Shown piece after piece: positions 23,374 through 32,133 of a stretch of DNA of 64,000 bases. Source of the DNA: Verrucomicrobiales bacterium (lineage in GTDB: Bacteria > Verrucomicrobiota > Verrucomicrobiia > Limisphaerales > J093); assembly GCA_015075445.1 (NCBI GenBank), contig JABTUJ010000041.1, forward strand, positions 1 to 64,000, written 5' to 3'. Position 1 is the first letter of the stretch. Each line of letters begins with the position of its first letter. Both the position numbers and the translations under genes were made by a program. The notes beneath the pieces were generated by a model, which saw only the letters and a program-made list of their open reading frames with translations, was not told the DNA's origin and ran no database searches.

Positions 23374-26289
23374 ATGATTGCTCCGTCTCACCCTGGTTAT
23401 CGCCCTCGCCGCCACGGGTTCCGGACCCTGGCGGTTACCGCCGTCCTGGCCGCCAGCCTGAACACCGTCATCGCCCAAGCTCCGGCGCCCATCCCCATGC
23501 CCCCACCTCTTGTTGCCGCTGGACTGGTGACCCAGGCGGGTCCGCTGGTCATTGCGCATCGCGGTTTCAGCGGGGAGGGGCCGGAGAACACCCTGCCGGC
23601 CTTCCGCCACGCTCTCGCCGCGCGCGCCGACCTGGTCGAACTGGATTACCACCACACCGCGGATGGCGTCCCGGTCGTGCTCCACGACAGCACCCTCGAC
23701 CGCACCACCGACGCCCGCACCCTGTGGGGTGGCAAGGATTTGCCGGTCCGGGCCCGGAAGGCGAATGAACTGGAGGTCCTCGACGCCGGGAGTTGGTTCG
23801 GCCCGGCGTTCGCCGGCACGCGCCTCCCGACGTTGACTGAGGCGCTCGAGACGATCCAGGCGGGCGGCGTGACACTGATCGAGCGCAAAGCGGGTGACGC
23901 AGCCACGCTCGTCCGGTTGCTGCGCGACCGGGGCTGGCTCTCGGACGTGGTCGTGCAGTCCTTCGACTGGACCTTCGTGCGGGAGGCGCACGCCCTGGCG
24001 CCCGATCTCGTGCTCGGCGCACTCGGCCCGCCTTCGACCTGGAACGGACGCAGGTTGGAGGATCCCGAGAAGGTGTTGTCGCCCGAATTCGTCCAGGCCG
24101 TCGAACAACTCGGCGCCCGGTTGGTGGTGTGGAACCGGCAGGTGACCCGCCCGGCCATCGCCCATGCCCACGCCCGCGGACTGCGCGTCTGGGTTTACAC
24201 CATTAACGAGCCGGACGAAGCGGCGGCGCTGGTGGAACTGGGCGTGGACGGGATCATCACCGACCAACCCCACGCCATCCGCGCCCGACTGCACCCCACG
24301 CCGGACGAGTCGAAGCTTCCGCCCGCGACCCGCACGTTGCCCGCGCCCCTCGAGGGTCATCCTGGGAACATCTTCTTGGCTGGTGAACCCGTCGAAGTCC
24401 GGCTGTCCGAGTCCTTGCCGGCCGAAGCGGTGGCCTGGAGACTTCTTGATGACCGGCAACGGGTGTTGCGGTCGGGTGAGCTGTCGGCGGCGACGAGCGG
24501 TTCGCGGGGGCCGTTGCCGCTCGGCACTCTCGGGGTGGGCTGGTACAGGATCGAGTTTGGCTCCGCAGAGGCCTCCGAACCGGTGGCGTGGACCACGGCG
24601 GCCGTGTTGAACCCGCTCCGTGCGCTGGTGCCGGGGGACTCGCCTGTGTGTGTCGATTCGGCCACGGCCTGGTTTGCGCGGAACGACGAGGTTCACCAGA
24701 AGAAGCTGGCGAACTTCGCGGCGTTGGCCGGTGTGAACTGGGTGCGTGATCGGCTCCGCTGGGGTGATCTTCAGCCCAGCCCGGGCGCTCTTGTGGCTGG
24801 GCCAACGACGTACGACACCGCCGCCGCCATCCAACACGCCGCCGGGCTCAAGGTCCTGCAGGTCTTTCACGACACGCCGGTCTGGGCGCGCGAGGCACCG
24901 CAAGCCGGAGGACGTTTCGCCCCGGACCTGCGCCACGTTTACGAGCTGGGTCGCGCCCTGGCGGTTCGTTTCCGGGGGCAGGTGACGGCCTGGGAACCGT
25001 GGAACGAGGCCAACGTGCGGACCTTCGGCGGTCACACGGTGGATCAGATGTGTTCGTGGCAGAAGGCAGCGTGGCTGGGGTTCAAGGCGGGCGATCCGGC
25101 GGTGATCGTGGGCTGGAATGTCACCACCACCGTGCCGACGCCGGCCCAGACATTCGGCGTCCTGGCCAACGAGACCTGGCCGTACTTCGACACCTACAAC
25201 CACCACCCGTACGACTGGTCCCATGCTTACGTGGACCTCTGGGGGCCCGCGCGCGAGGCGACCAGCGGACGGCCGCTCTGGATCACGGAGGCGGATCGCG
25301 GGACCAAGCATTTGAACCGCGCCCCGTGGTACGATCAGGACCCGGTCCTCGAGCGGCTCAAAGCCGAGTGGATCGCCCAATCGTATGCGAGCAGCCTGTT
25401 CGCCGGTGCGCGTCGCCATTTCCACTTCATCCTGGGCCATTACCACGAGCCCAACGGCGTGCAGTTCGGCCTGTTGCGCCTGGACCACACGCCCCGCCCG
25501 GCCTATGTCGCCCTGGCCGCCGTCGGTCGTTGTCTGGCCGGGGCGCGCGTGCTCGGCCGCTGGCAGCCCGCCCCCCATGTCAACGTCCATGCCTTTCGGG
25601 CGTGGCCGGACGGTGAGGAGCGTGATGTGCTCGTGGTCTGGGCCGAGCGGGAGGTGGACTGGGAGGGACGCGGCCAGACGACTTCGGGTTGGCAACCGCC
25701 CGGCCATCTGCAGGTGCTGGGCGTGCTGGATTACCTGGGGCGGGCGCTCTCCGCGGGATTCCCGACACCGCTGGGTTCGGCGCCGGTGTTTGTGATGCTG
25801 CCCAAGGGCCAAGCGCTGACGCTGCCCTTGACGGCGCCGCCGCGGCTGGCGTTGCCGCGTCCGGGAACGGCCTGCCCGGTGGTGTTGCAGGTGTCGCTCC
25901 CGCGCGCGGCGACGGTGAAGGTCGAAGACCTGCCGTGGTCCGAAGGGTACGCGTATGCCGTCCGTCCGGGCGAGCCGCTGACGGTGCCGCTGCACCTGTA
26001 CAACCTGGGGTCGACGGTGGCGCAGGTGCGGCTGGAAGTCACGGACCGGCCCAGAGATTGGGAACTGGCGTTGGCCGGGACGGAGTTCGAGCTGGAGGTT
26101 GGGGACCGTTCTGCCACCGCGGTGACGCTGCAGTTGCCCGCGGGAGCGGCCACCAAGGACGGTTGGGTGACCTTGCGGGCGAACGCCGGTTCACTGGGGC
26201 GCGCGGCGCTGGCCTTTCGGGTGCTGGCGCGGGAAGACCCGGTGGCAGGCCAACGAGCGGTTCCGGTTGGACCGGGTCAAGGGCTATGA
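23374..26289 (+). CDS. GDPD - glycoside-hydrolase-like fusion, secreted
   Basis: 971-residue exported protein with two catalytic-type regions. After a signal peptide (about residues 18-36), residues 55-305 form a glycerophosphodiester phosphodiesterase domain: IAHRGFSGEGPENT, VELDYHHTADGVPVVLHD and the late GVDGIITDQPH supply the metal and substrate residues. Residues about 410-780 look like a (beta/alpha)8 glycosidase of the GH39/GH5 clan: VNWVRDRLRWGDLQPSPG, then AWEPWNEANVRTFGG (acid/base after Asn) and PLWITEADRG (candidate nucleophile Glu). The C-terminal 150 residues are beta-rich. The pairing would suit cleavage of a glycerophosphate-linked glycan, which is inference. ATG 23374 is the start; no operon partner. 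Confidence 0.75.
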   Translation: MIAPSHPGYRPRRHGFRTLAVTAVLAASLNTVIAQAPAPIPMPPPLVAAGLVTQAGPLVIAHRGFSGEGPENTLPAFRHALAARADLVELDYHHTADGVPVVLHDSTLDRTTDARTLWGGKDLPVRARKANELEVLDAGSWFGPAFAGTRLPTLTEALETIQAGGVTLIERKAGDAATLVRLLRDRGWLSDVVVQSFDWTFVREAHALAPDLVLGALGPPSTWNGRRLEDPEKVLSPEFVQAVEQLGARLVVWNRQVTRPAIAHAHARGLRVWVYTINEPDEAAALVELGVDGIITDQPHAIRARLHPTPDESKLPPATRTLPAPLEGHPGNIFLAGEPVEVRLSESLPAEAVAWRLLDDRQRVLRSGELSAATSGSRGPLPLGTLGVGWYRIEFGSAEASEPVAWTTAAVLNPLRALVPGDSPVCVDSATAWFARNDEVHQKKLANFAALAGVNWVRDRLRWGDLQPSPGALVAGPTTYDTAAAIQHAAGLKVLQVFHDTPVWAREAPQAGGRFAPDLRHVYELGRALAVRFRGQVTAWEPWNEANVRTFGGHTVDQMCSWQKAAWLGFKAGDPAVIVGWNVTTTVPTPAQTFGVLANETWPYFDTYNHHPYDWSHAYVDLWGPAREATSGRPLWITEADRGTKHLNRAPWYDQDPVLERLKAEWIAQSYASSLFAGARRHFHFILGHYHEPNGVQFGLLRLDHTPRPAYVALAAVGRCLAGARVLGRWQPAPHVNVHAFRAWPDGEERDVLVVWAEREVDWEGRGQTTSGWQPPGHLQVLGVLDYLGRALSAGFPTPLGSAPVFVMLPKGQALTLPLTAPPRLALPRPGTACPVVLQVSLPRAATVKVEDLPWSEGYAYAVRPGEPLTVPLHLYNLGSTVAQVRLEVTDRPRDWELALAGTEFELEVGDRSATAVTLQLPAGAATKDGWVTLRANAGSLGRAALAFRVLAREDPVAGQRAVPVGPGQGL

Positions 26290-26625
26290 ACTCGGTGGGG
26301 CAAAGCACGAAGGCCGGGAAGCTCAAAGAACAAAGCTCAAAGCTCAAAGCTCAAAGCTCAAGGGAAGTTCCAAGGTTCCGGGAGGCAAGTCCGGCCTCAC
26401 CAAGGCCGACCTGCGTGGCGGCGCGGAGGCTGGGGCCGTGGGTGGCCCTTTTGGGGTCGTGTCTTAACATTTAACATTCGGACGATCCAATACTCCGGAT
26501 CTGACCGAGGCCGGGCCGTGGCGGCCGTGCACGGCGGCTGACAAGCCGGGTAGGAAAGGAGTTGGGCCTATGGGTTTGGAGCGATTTTTCTGGCCCTCCC
26601 GGCCGGGCTTTGTTCGACTGGACGC
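26290..26625. other. Intergenic before the insertion element
   Basis: About 340 bp without a gene. It contains a heptamer array (26319-26360) just after the fusion-gene stop, then a more AT-rich patch near 26460-26500 and the leader of the transposase gene. I could not identify a terminal inverted repeat of the element in it. Confidence 0.5.
26319..26360 (+). repeat. Heptamer tandem array, unit AAGCTCA
   Basis: Six contiguous 7-bp units, five of them AAGCTCA and one AAGAACA, 30 bp after the stop codon of the fusion gene. The unit is unrelated in sequence to the other heptamer arrays in the window but has the same period and copy number as two of them. Confidence 0.8.
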
Positions 26626-28092
26626 ATGTCCGTTCACCTCTCCAACGCTTCCCTGGCCGGAAATCCGCCCGAGAGCGCGCTTCTCGAGGCCCTGAGCGTT
26701 CGCCTCCTCCACGCCTCGGAACGGGAGCGCTTTGATGAGGAACTGACCCGCAAGCACTATCTGCGCAACGCCGACGCCGTGGGGCGCGTGTTGCGGTATG
26801 TCGCCGAATACCGCGGGCAGTGGGTGGCGCTCTTGGTCTTCAGTTCGCCGGCCTGGCACATCAAAGCGCGCGATCAGTGGCTGCAGTGGTCCCCGCGCCA
26901 GGTCAAGGAGCGGCGGCATCTGATCGCGCAGCAGGCGCGCTTTCTCGTGCTGGCCGCTCCGGGCCGCTGGCCCAATCTGGCCAGCCGGGTCCTGCAACGG
27001 GTGCAGGAGCGCTTGCCGCAGGATTGGCAGGAGCACTTTGGCTACCCGGTCCTGGTGGCCGAGACCTTCGTCGACCCCCAGCGCTTCCGCGGCACCTGTT
27101 ACCACGCGGCGGGCTGGGAACAGTTGGGGCTCACGCAAGGTTATCAGCGGGACTGGCAGGACTTCTACACCGACACCCAACATCCCAAGCAACTGTGGGT
27201 CCGCGCCCTGGGCCCGGCGGCCCTCGAACAGGTCCGGGCCCCGGAACTGCCCCCCGCGCTGCGCGACCCGCAGGGGCCGCTGCCCCCGGCCTGTCCGGTA
27301 CCCACCGATCACTTGGATTCGCTCTGGGAGTGCTTTTACCGGGGGCTGACCGATCCCCGCGATCCGCGCGGGGTGCGCCACCTCCTGGCCACGCTCCTGA
27401 CCCTGATCGCGTTGGCGGTGACGGCCGGGGCCCAGGGCGCGCATGCCATCGGCCGATTCGCCCAAAGCCTGAGCCATCCCCAACGGCGCTGGCTGCACTG
27501 CCGGCCCCGCCAGGGCCGGCGGCGCGAATATGACGTCCCCTGCGAACGCACCTTCCGCCGCCTGCTCAAGCGGGTGGATCCCGAGGAACTCAAGCAGGCG
27601 CTCACCCGCTGGATGGCCGCCGAAGACCCCGAACCCCTGAGCGTCGTCCATGTGGACGGCAAGGTGGTGAAGAATGCGGCCCCGGCGCCGCCCCGTTCCC
27701 CCGCGCAACAGGCCGAGGCCGCCGCGCTGGCGCCCTCGGAGATCCCGCCCGAACTCCAGAAACCCAAAGCCGACAAGGCGCTGACCCTGGTGAACTTCCA
27801 GACCACCCACCAGCGCCTGGTCGATCAGGTGGCCGTGCCCAGCGACACCAACGAAGAGGCCGCCGTAGCCGCGCACTTGCCCAAGATCGATCTGGCCGGA
27901 GTCTGTCTGACCGCCGATGCGGCGCACCTCACCAAGGCCAACTGTCGGCAACTGACCCAGCGCAACGGCGCGGACTTCTTCCTCTTCTTAAAGGGCAACC
28001 AGCCCACCGCGCTGGCCAAGGCCGAGCAACTCCTGCCCGGCGCCCTTCCCCCCTCAGGCCAGCACGTTGGAGAAGGCCCACGGACGCATTGA
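26626..28092 (+). CDS. DUF4338 (DruA-like)-ISAs1 transposase, N-terminal frame
   Basis: 488-residue frame. Residues 1-215 form a DUF4338 domain, the fold of DruA in the Druantia defence system: RRHLIAQQARFLVLA, NLASRVLQRVQERLP, PVLVAETFVDPQRFRGTCYH and the AGWEQLGLTQGYQR end. From about 245 the DDE_Tnp_1-associated helix bundle begins (LTDPRDPRGVRHLLATLL) followed by the first catalytic Asp in VVHVDGKVVK and the second in CLTADAAHLTK. The frame then runs out (GQHVGEGPRTH) without the catalytic Glu, which lies in the next reading frame. Alone it cannot be an active transposase. ATG 26626. Confidence 0.8.
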   Translation: MSVHLSNASLAGNPPESALLEALSVRLLHASERERFDEELTRKHYLRNADAVGRVLRYVAEYRGQWVALLVFSSPAWHIKARDQWLQWSPRQVKERRHLIAQQARFLVLAAPGRWPNLASRVLQRVQERLPQDWQEHFGYPVLVAETFVDPQRFRGTCYHAAGWEQLGLTQGYQRDWQDFYTDTQHPKQLWVRALGPAALEQVRAPELPPALRDPQGPLPPACPVPTDHLDSLWECFYRGLTDPRDPRGVRHLLATLLTLIALAVTAGAQGAHAIGRFAQSLSHPQRRWLHCRPRQGRRREYDVPCERTFRRLLKRVDPEELKQALTRWMAAEDPEPLSVVHVDGKVVKNAAPAPPRSPAQQAEAAALAPSEIPPELQKPKADKALTLVNFQTTHQRLVDQVAVPSDTNEEAAVAAHLPKIDLAGVCLTADAAHLTKANCRQLTQRNGADFFLFLKGNQPTALAKAEQLLPGALPPSGQHVGEGPRTH

Positions 28093-28540
28093 CTTGCGCG
28101 AACTCTGGTGCACGGCTACCGAGCCGCAGACCCTGGGCCTGGCCGGCGTGGCCCAGGTCGTCCGCGTGCGCTGCTACAGCCAGAGGGTGCGCCAAGGCCG
28201 CGTGGTCAAAGAGAGCGACGACGTCCGCTTTGCCGTGACCACCCAGGGCCCCACGGAGGCCGGACCGGAAGCGTTGCTGCAACGGGCACGCGACCATTGG
28301 AGCATCGAAAACGGCCAGCACTATCGGCGGGATCGTACCCAAGACGAGGATCGCTGTCCGGTGCACGAGACCCGCGCGGCGCGCAATCTCTCCCTGTTTC
28401 GCTCCTTGGCGATCTTCCTCTGCGAGCAACAAGCCCGCGGCCCCGGCGCGAAAATGTCGCTGCCCGACTTTACCGCCTCGGTGCACCGCCGGCCGGGGAG
28501 TCTGATCCGTCGCCTGACCCGACGCCGCGCGGAGGAATAG
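28067..28540 (+). CDS. ISAs1-like transposase, C-terminal frame
   Basis: Continuation of the transposase in the +1 frame. Read back to the C run, the junction is PPQAS-TLEKAHGRIDLRELW, which matches the H-GRIE-R-type block that follows the second Asp in this family. RDHWSIENGQHYRRD carries the catalytic Glu, and VHETRAARNLSLFRSLAIFL is the conserved C-terminal helix. The shift needed is one base, at a run of six C (28048-28053), so either a single-base insertion disabled the gene or the run is a slippery site giving a low level of full-length enzyme. The ATG-like start at 28067 is only the first start in this frame, not a believable gene start. Confidence 0.7.
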   Translation: MEKAHGRIDLRELWCTATEPQTLGLAGVAQVVRVRCYSQRVRQGRVVKESDDVRFAVTTQGPTEAGPEALLQRARDHWSIENGQHYRRDRTQDEDRCPVHETRAARNLSLFRSLAIFLCEQQARGPGAKMSLPDFTASVHRRPGSLIRRLTRRRAEE

Positions 28541-28995
28541 ACCCCGGGGCCCACCTCGCCACCGCAGGCGCTGCCCGCCGCAGCGTCGCGGCCTGGGCTT
28601 TGTCGCGTGCGCCTCCGGGGGCTTCGCGCAGGGCGGTCCGGAGCCGGCGATGGCCGTTCGGGTGCGGGAGAGGTGCCGGAGCGGGGGCCGCCGGGGATTT
28701 CGCCCTCCGCAAGATCTCTTCGGACCCCCAGTCTCGAATCGACTTTGTCACTAGCCCTGGGCGGCCGTGAGAAAGCATGGAGAAACCGCTTGCCACGCGG
28801 GGGCTTCGGCGTAGGGTGCCCCGCTGCCTGGGCCCCACGTGTGTGACGGTCCATTGAGGCTGAGAAACGAACAGTAAACCCGTACCTAACCTCAACCTCC
28901 GTTGCCGCTGCAACGCTCGGTTCGTTAGGCAATGGAGCCTTCGCCGGGGCCTTCGCCCTGACCAAGTCTCCCGCAGGATCCGTCCCATTCGAAGT
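28541..28995. other. Intergenic upstream of rpsA
   Basis: About 455 bp between the element and rpsA with no supported gene. The left part is GC-rich with no recognisable frame. The right part (about 28855-28995) is the likely promoter-leader zone of rpsA and contains the hairpin listed separately. Confidence 0.5.
28885..28929 (+). promoter_or_regulatory. Structured hairpin in the rpsA leader
   Basis: A 45-nt near-complete stem: CCTAAC pairs with GTTAGG, then AACC with GGTT, then CGTTGC with GCAACG, closing on a CGCT loop, with small internal loops (CTC/C and TC/CTC). That is 16 base pairs in nested order, ending 66 nt before the rpsA ATG. There is no U-tract after it, so a terminator is unlikely. 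A leader element for control of S1 synthesis is the simplest reading. Confidence 0.5.
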
Positions 28996-30675
28996 ATGCT
29001 GACCATGGAAGAGGCCCTGAAGCAGACCGCCCAGCGGTTTGTGCCCGGGGAAATCGTAAAAGGCACTGTCATTGAAGTTCGTCCCCGGGAGGTCCTGGTG
29101 GACATAGGCTACAAGAGCGAGGGGGTTCTCTCGCGCGGGCAGTTCGAGGACCTGCCGGACCTCAAGGCCGGCGACCAGGTGGATGTGATGATCGAGCGCC
29201 TCGAAGACCGCGAGGGCATGGTCGTCCTGTCCCGGGAAAAGGCCGAGTTCAAGAAGAACTGGGAGCGGATCCTGAGCATCTGCAACGAAGGCGGCACGAT
29301 CGAGGGCAAGGTCAAGGCCATGGTTAAAGGCGGCCTGATCGTGAACATCGGGGTCGAGGCGTTTCTCCCGGCGTCGCAGGTGGACATCGCCCCGCCGCGC
29401 AACCTCCAGTCCTTCGTCGGCAACAGCTACCGGTTCAAGGTCGTCAAGCTGAACCAGGAACGGCAGAACATCGTGCTCTCCCGGCGCGAGCTCATCGAGC
29501 AGGAGCGCCAGGAGCGCCGCAACAAGCTGCTCACCGAACTGGTCCCGGGCGACGTCATCAAGGGCACCGTCAAGAACCTCACCGACTTCGGTGCGTTCAT
29601 CGATCTGAACGGGCTCGACGGCCTCCTGCACATCACCGACATGAGCTGGGGCCGCATGAATCATCCCAGCGAACTCCTCCGCGTGGGGCAGGAGCTCGAT
29701 GTCGTCGTGCTCGATGTCAACCGCGAGAAGGAACGCGTCAGCCTCGGCCTCAAGCAGAAGAGCGCCAACCCGTGGGACAAGATCGAGGAGAAGTTCCCCG
29801 TGGGCACGAAGATCAAGGGCAAGGTCGTCAACCTGGTGCCCTACGGCGCGTTCGTCGAACTCGAGCCCGGCGTCGAAGGCCTCGTCCACGTCACCGAGTT
29901 GTCCTGGACCAAGCGCATCGCCAAGGCCAGCGATGTCCTCAAGCAGGGCCAGGAGGTCGAGGCGGTCGTGCTCGGCATCAACCGCGAGGAACAGAAGATC
30001 TCGCTCGGCACCCGCCAGCTCGAACTCAATCCCTGGGAGCAGGCCCGCGACAAGTACGTCGTCGGCACGCACGTCAAGGGCAAGGTGCGCAACCTCACCA
30101 GCTACGGCGCCTTCATCGAGCTCGAGGACGGCCTGGACGGTATGGTCCACGTCTCGGACCTGTCCTGGACCCGCAAGATCAACCACCCGTCCGAGGTGCT
30201 CAAGAAGGGCGACGAGGTCGAGGCCGTCGTGCAGGAGGTGGACACCGTCAACCAGCGCATTTCGCTCAGCGTGAAACACCTGGTTGAGGATCCGTGGGAA
30301 CACATCGACAAGTACTATCGCGTCGGCGACCTGGTCACCGGCAAGGTCACCAAGCTGGCCAGCTTCGGCGCCTTCATCGGCCTCCAGAACGAGATCGACG
30401 GGCTCGTCCACATCTCGCAGGTGAGCGAGGAGCGCGTCGAGAAGATCAAGAGCGTCCTCGGCGTCGGCCAGGAGGTCACCGCCCGCGTCATCAAGATCGA
30501 CCGGGGCGAGCGCCGCATCGGCCTCTCCATCAAGGCCGCCAACTACTCGAACGAACAGCTCAAGGCCGAGCAGGCCCTGCTCGACCAGCTCAAGCCAGGC
30601 GAGGATCTCGTCGCGCTCCAGCACGCCTTCGACGCCGCGGAGGAGATCGTCAAGGGCAGCGAGGACGGCCGCTAA
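28996..30675 (+). CDS. rpsA: 30S ribosomal protein S1
   Basis: 559-residue protein, almost the length of E. coli S1 (557), with six S1 OB-fold repeats at about residues 15-83, 98-166, 183-255, 268-342, 355-428 and 441-515. Repeats 3-6 carry the canonical G-x-V-x-(N/K)-(L)-x-x-(F/Y)-GAF pattern, for example GTVKNLTDFGAFIDL and GKVRNLTSYGAFIEL. S1 binds mRNA and helps start translation, which matters in a genome where clear Shine-Dalgarno sites are rare. ATG 28996 is followed three codons later by a second ATG. It is monocistronic by appearance: structured leader upstream, terminator 53 bp downstream. Confidence 0.95.
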   Translation: MLTMEEALKQTAQRFVPGEIVKGTVIEVRPREVLVDIGYKSEGVLSRGQFEDLPDLKAGDQVDVMIERLEDREGMVVLSREKAEFKKNWERILSICNEGGTIEGKVKAMVKGGLIVNIGVEAFLPASQVDIAPPRNLQSFVGNSYRFKVVKLNQERQNIVLSRRELIEQERQERRNKLLTELVPGDVIKGTVKNLTDFGAFIDLNGLDGLLHITDMSWGRMNHPSELLRVGQELDVVVLDVNREKERVSLGLKQKSANPWDKIEEKFPVGTKIKGKVVNLVPYGAFVELEPGVEGLVHVTELSWTKRIAKASDVLKQGQEVEAVVLGINREEQKISLGTRQLELNPWEQARDKYVVGTHVKGKVRNLTSYGAFIELEDGLDGMVHVSDLSWTRKINHPSEVLKKGDEVEAVVQEVDTVNQRISLSVKHLVEDPWEHIDKYYRVGDLVTGKVTKLASFGAFIGLQNEIDGLVHISQVSEERVEKIKSVLGVGQEVTARVIKIDRGERRIGLSIKAANYSNEQLKAEQALLDQLKPGEDLVALQHAFDAAEEIVKGSEDGR

Positions 30676-30728
30676 TCCCGGCCCCAGCCGGCGGCGCGTC
30701 CCACCGGACTCGCCTCGATTCCACCGAC

Positions 30729-30752
30729 GGGCGGACCTTCACGGGTCCGCCC
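30729..30752 (+). terminator. Rho-independent-type terminator of rpsA
   Basis: 9-bp GC-rich stem (GGGCGGACC / GGTCCGCCC) with a 6-nt loop, 53 bp after the rpsA stop, followed after seven bases by a short T run (CTTTT). The T run is weak, so termination may be partial. Confidence 0.55.
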
Positions 30753-30806
30753 ATCCGGCTTTTCGGGCCGCGCGCGTCATGTGCGTTTTCGTACCGCAAC
30801 CCTCTC

Positions 30807-30942
30807 ATGACCGACAGCCTGGCCGAACCGGTCCAGTGGACGGATGTCGGCGTGACCCCCGTGCTTGCCGGAGAGCATGTTCAGGTCTACCTCCCGGCCG
30901 AGGCCCGCAACCGTTACTACCGGTTGACCGAACTACCGGCCC
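30807..30942 (+). pseudogene. C-terminal remnant of a secreted protein
   Basis: The frame reads SLAEPVQWTDVGVTPVLAGE then VQVYLPAEARNRYYRL. This resembles the W-x-x-V-G...(R)FYRL ending that closes many large secreted proteins of Verrucomicrobia, as I recall them. No upstream body of such a protein is present. The frame continues open into glpF, but the intervening part is repeat and low-complexity DNA. Family attribution is tentative. Confidence 0.35.
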
Positions 30943-31382
30943 TCGAGGCGCTGGGCGAGGGCCGTCTCCGGCGCCTAAGCCGGCACCACCAGAACTACGA
31001 AGTCGAGGTCTCCGACGACCTCGAACCCGGGTCCTCGCCCGGCGTGGTCGCCACCGACGAGCACCGGCCGTTGGTGCTTGACCCACCACCGGCACTCACC
31101 CGTACCGGTTCCACCGCGCCCAGAGCCAATAGCAGTGCGACCGTAGCAAGCCTTCTCACGGCCACCCCAAGTGCTGCAGCACAGCGGTGCAGCCCGTGGG
31201 CGAACGGTGGCAGAGGAAAGGGCAGCTCGTCCTCCCATTTCCTCTCCCCATTCGCCTGTCCCCATTCGCCTGTGACCACTCCCCTGTCCCCATTCGTCTG
31301 TGACCACTCGCCTGTAACCGCCGTGGCTGCCCAACCCGGACTTGCCGCCGTGACCGGCTTCTCGCAGCATGCCGCCACTCAC
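30943..31382. other. Intergenic upstream of glpF
   Basis: About 440 bp with a heptamer array (31246-31315) and no supported gene. The frame of glpF is open throughout, but with low-complexity translation and without domains. Confidence 0.5.
31246..31315 (+). repeat. Heptamer tandem array, alternating units
   Basis: Ten contiguous 7-bp units in which CCCCATT or GACCACT alternates with CGCCTGT-like units, giving an apparent 14-bp period. It ends about 70 bp before the glpF start. Confidence 0.8.
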
Positions 31383-32129
31383 ATGAGTCCCTACCTGGCT
31401 GAATTCATCGGCACCGCGATCCTCGTCATCTTCGGCAACGGCGTCGTGGCCAACGTGGTCCTCGCTCGCACCAAAGGCCACAACGCCGGGTGGATCGTCA
31501 TCACCACCGGCTGGGGACTCGCCGTCTTTGTCGGGGCCTTCTGCGCCGCCCCGTTCAGTGGGGCGCACCTGAATCCGGCGGTGACCGTCGCGATGGCGGC
31601 GGCCGGGAAGCTCGCCGGTGACCGGGTGCTCGGGTATCTGCTGGCCCAGTTGTTGGGTGGCTTTGTCGGGGGCGCGCTGGTGTTTCTGTTCTATCGCGAA
31701 CACTTCCGCGTCTCCGACAACACCGACGCCAAGCTGGCCTGCTTCTGCACGGGGCCGAACATCCGCCACCTGCCCCAGGCGTTCTTCTGCGAAGTCTTCG
31801 GGACATTTCTGCTGATCCTCCCGATCTTCCTGATGACCAGTCCGGTGGTGCAACTCCCCGCGGCGGCCGGGGGGACCGAGGTGCCGGTGGGCCTGGGCAC
31901 CCTGGGCCTGATCCCGGTGGCACTGCTGGTCTTCGCCATCGGCCTCTCGCTCGGCGGCACCACCGGCTACGCCATCAACCCCGCCCGCGATCTCGGCCCC
32001 CGCCTCGCCCACGCCGTCCTGCCGGTCCCTGGCAAGCGCGACAGCGACTGGGCCTACGCCTGGGTGCCGGTGTTGGGCCCGCTGGTGGGCGCCCTGCTCG
32101 CCGCCGCCGTGAACGCCGGGCTGCGCTAA
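31383..32129 (+). CDS. glpF: Aquaglyceroporin (MIP family, GlpF-like)
   Basis: 248-residue channel with six membrane helices and the two half-helices carrying NPA boxes: SGAHLNPAVTVAM (about residue 61) and GYAINPARDLGPRLAH (about residue 195). The Asp after the second NPAR is the mark of glycerol-conducting members rather than pure water channels. It would let glycerol and similar small polyols cross the inner membrane. ATG 31383 matches the normal GlpF N-terminus (YLAEFIGTAILVIFGNGVVAN); the open frame upstream is rejected as coding. No glycerol kinase or GlpD is in the window, so its physiological partner is elsewhere. Confidence 0.9.
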   Translation: MSPYLAEFIGTAILVIFGNGVVANVVLARTKGHNAGWIVITTGWGLAVFVGAFCAAPFSGAHLNPAVTVAMAAAGKLAGDRVLGYLLAQLLGGFVGGALVFLFYREHFRVSDNTDAKLACFCTGPNIRHLPQAFFCEVFGTFLLILPIFLMTSPVVQLPAAAGGTEVPVGLGTLGLIPVALLVFAIGLSLGGTTGYAINPARDLGPRLAHAVLPVPGKRDSDWAYAWVPVLGPLVGALLAAAVNAGLR

Positions 32130-32133
32130 CCTC

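Larger units (their letters stand above)
26626..28540 (+). mobile_element. ISAs1-like insertion element with DruA-type N-domain
   Basis: The coding part of an insertion element whose DDE transposase resembles the ISAs1 family. Element ends, terminal inverted repeats and target duplication were not found, so these limits are only those of the coding region. The transposase is split by a frameshift at about 28050. Confidence 0.7.

Noticed and set aside
22999..25995. A 998-residue reverse frame
   Set aside because: Antisense to hemC and the GDPD fusion, both of which have clear domains; the reverse frame has none.
28470..29105. A 211-residue reverse frame before rpsA
   Set aside because: Antisense to the start of rpsA and to the transposase tail, with no recognisable domain.
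30294..31382. In-frame fusion upstream of glpF
   Set aside because: The frame is open but overlaps rpsA in another frame and then passes through repeats and low-complexity DNA; GlpF has its normal N-terminus at 31383.
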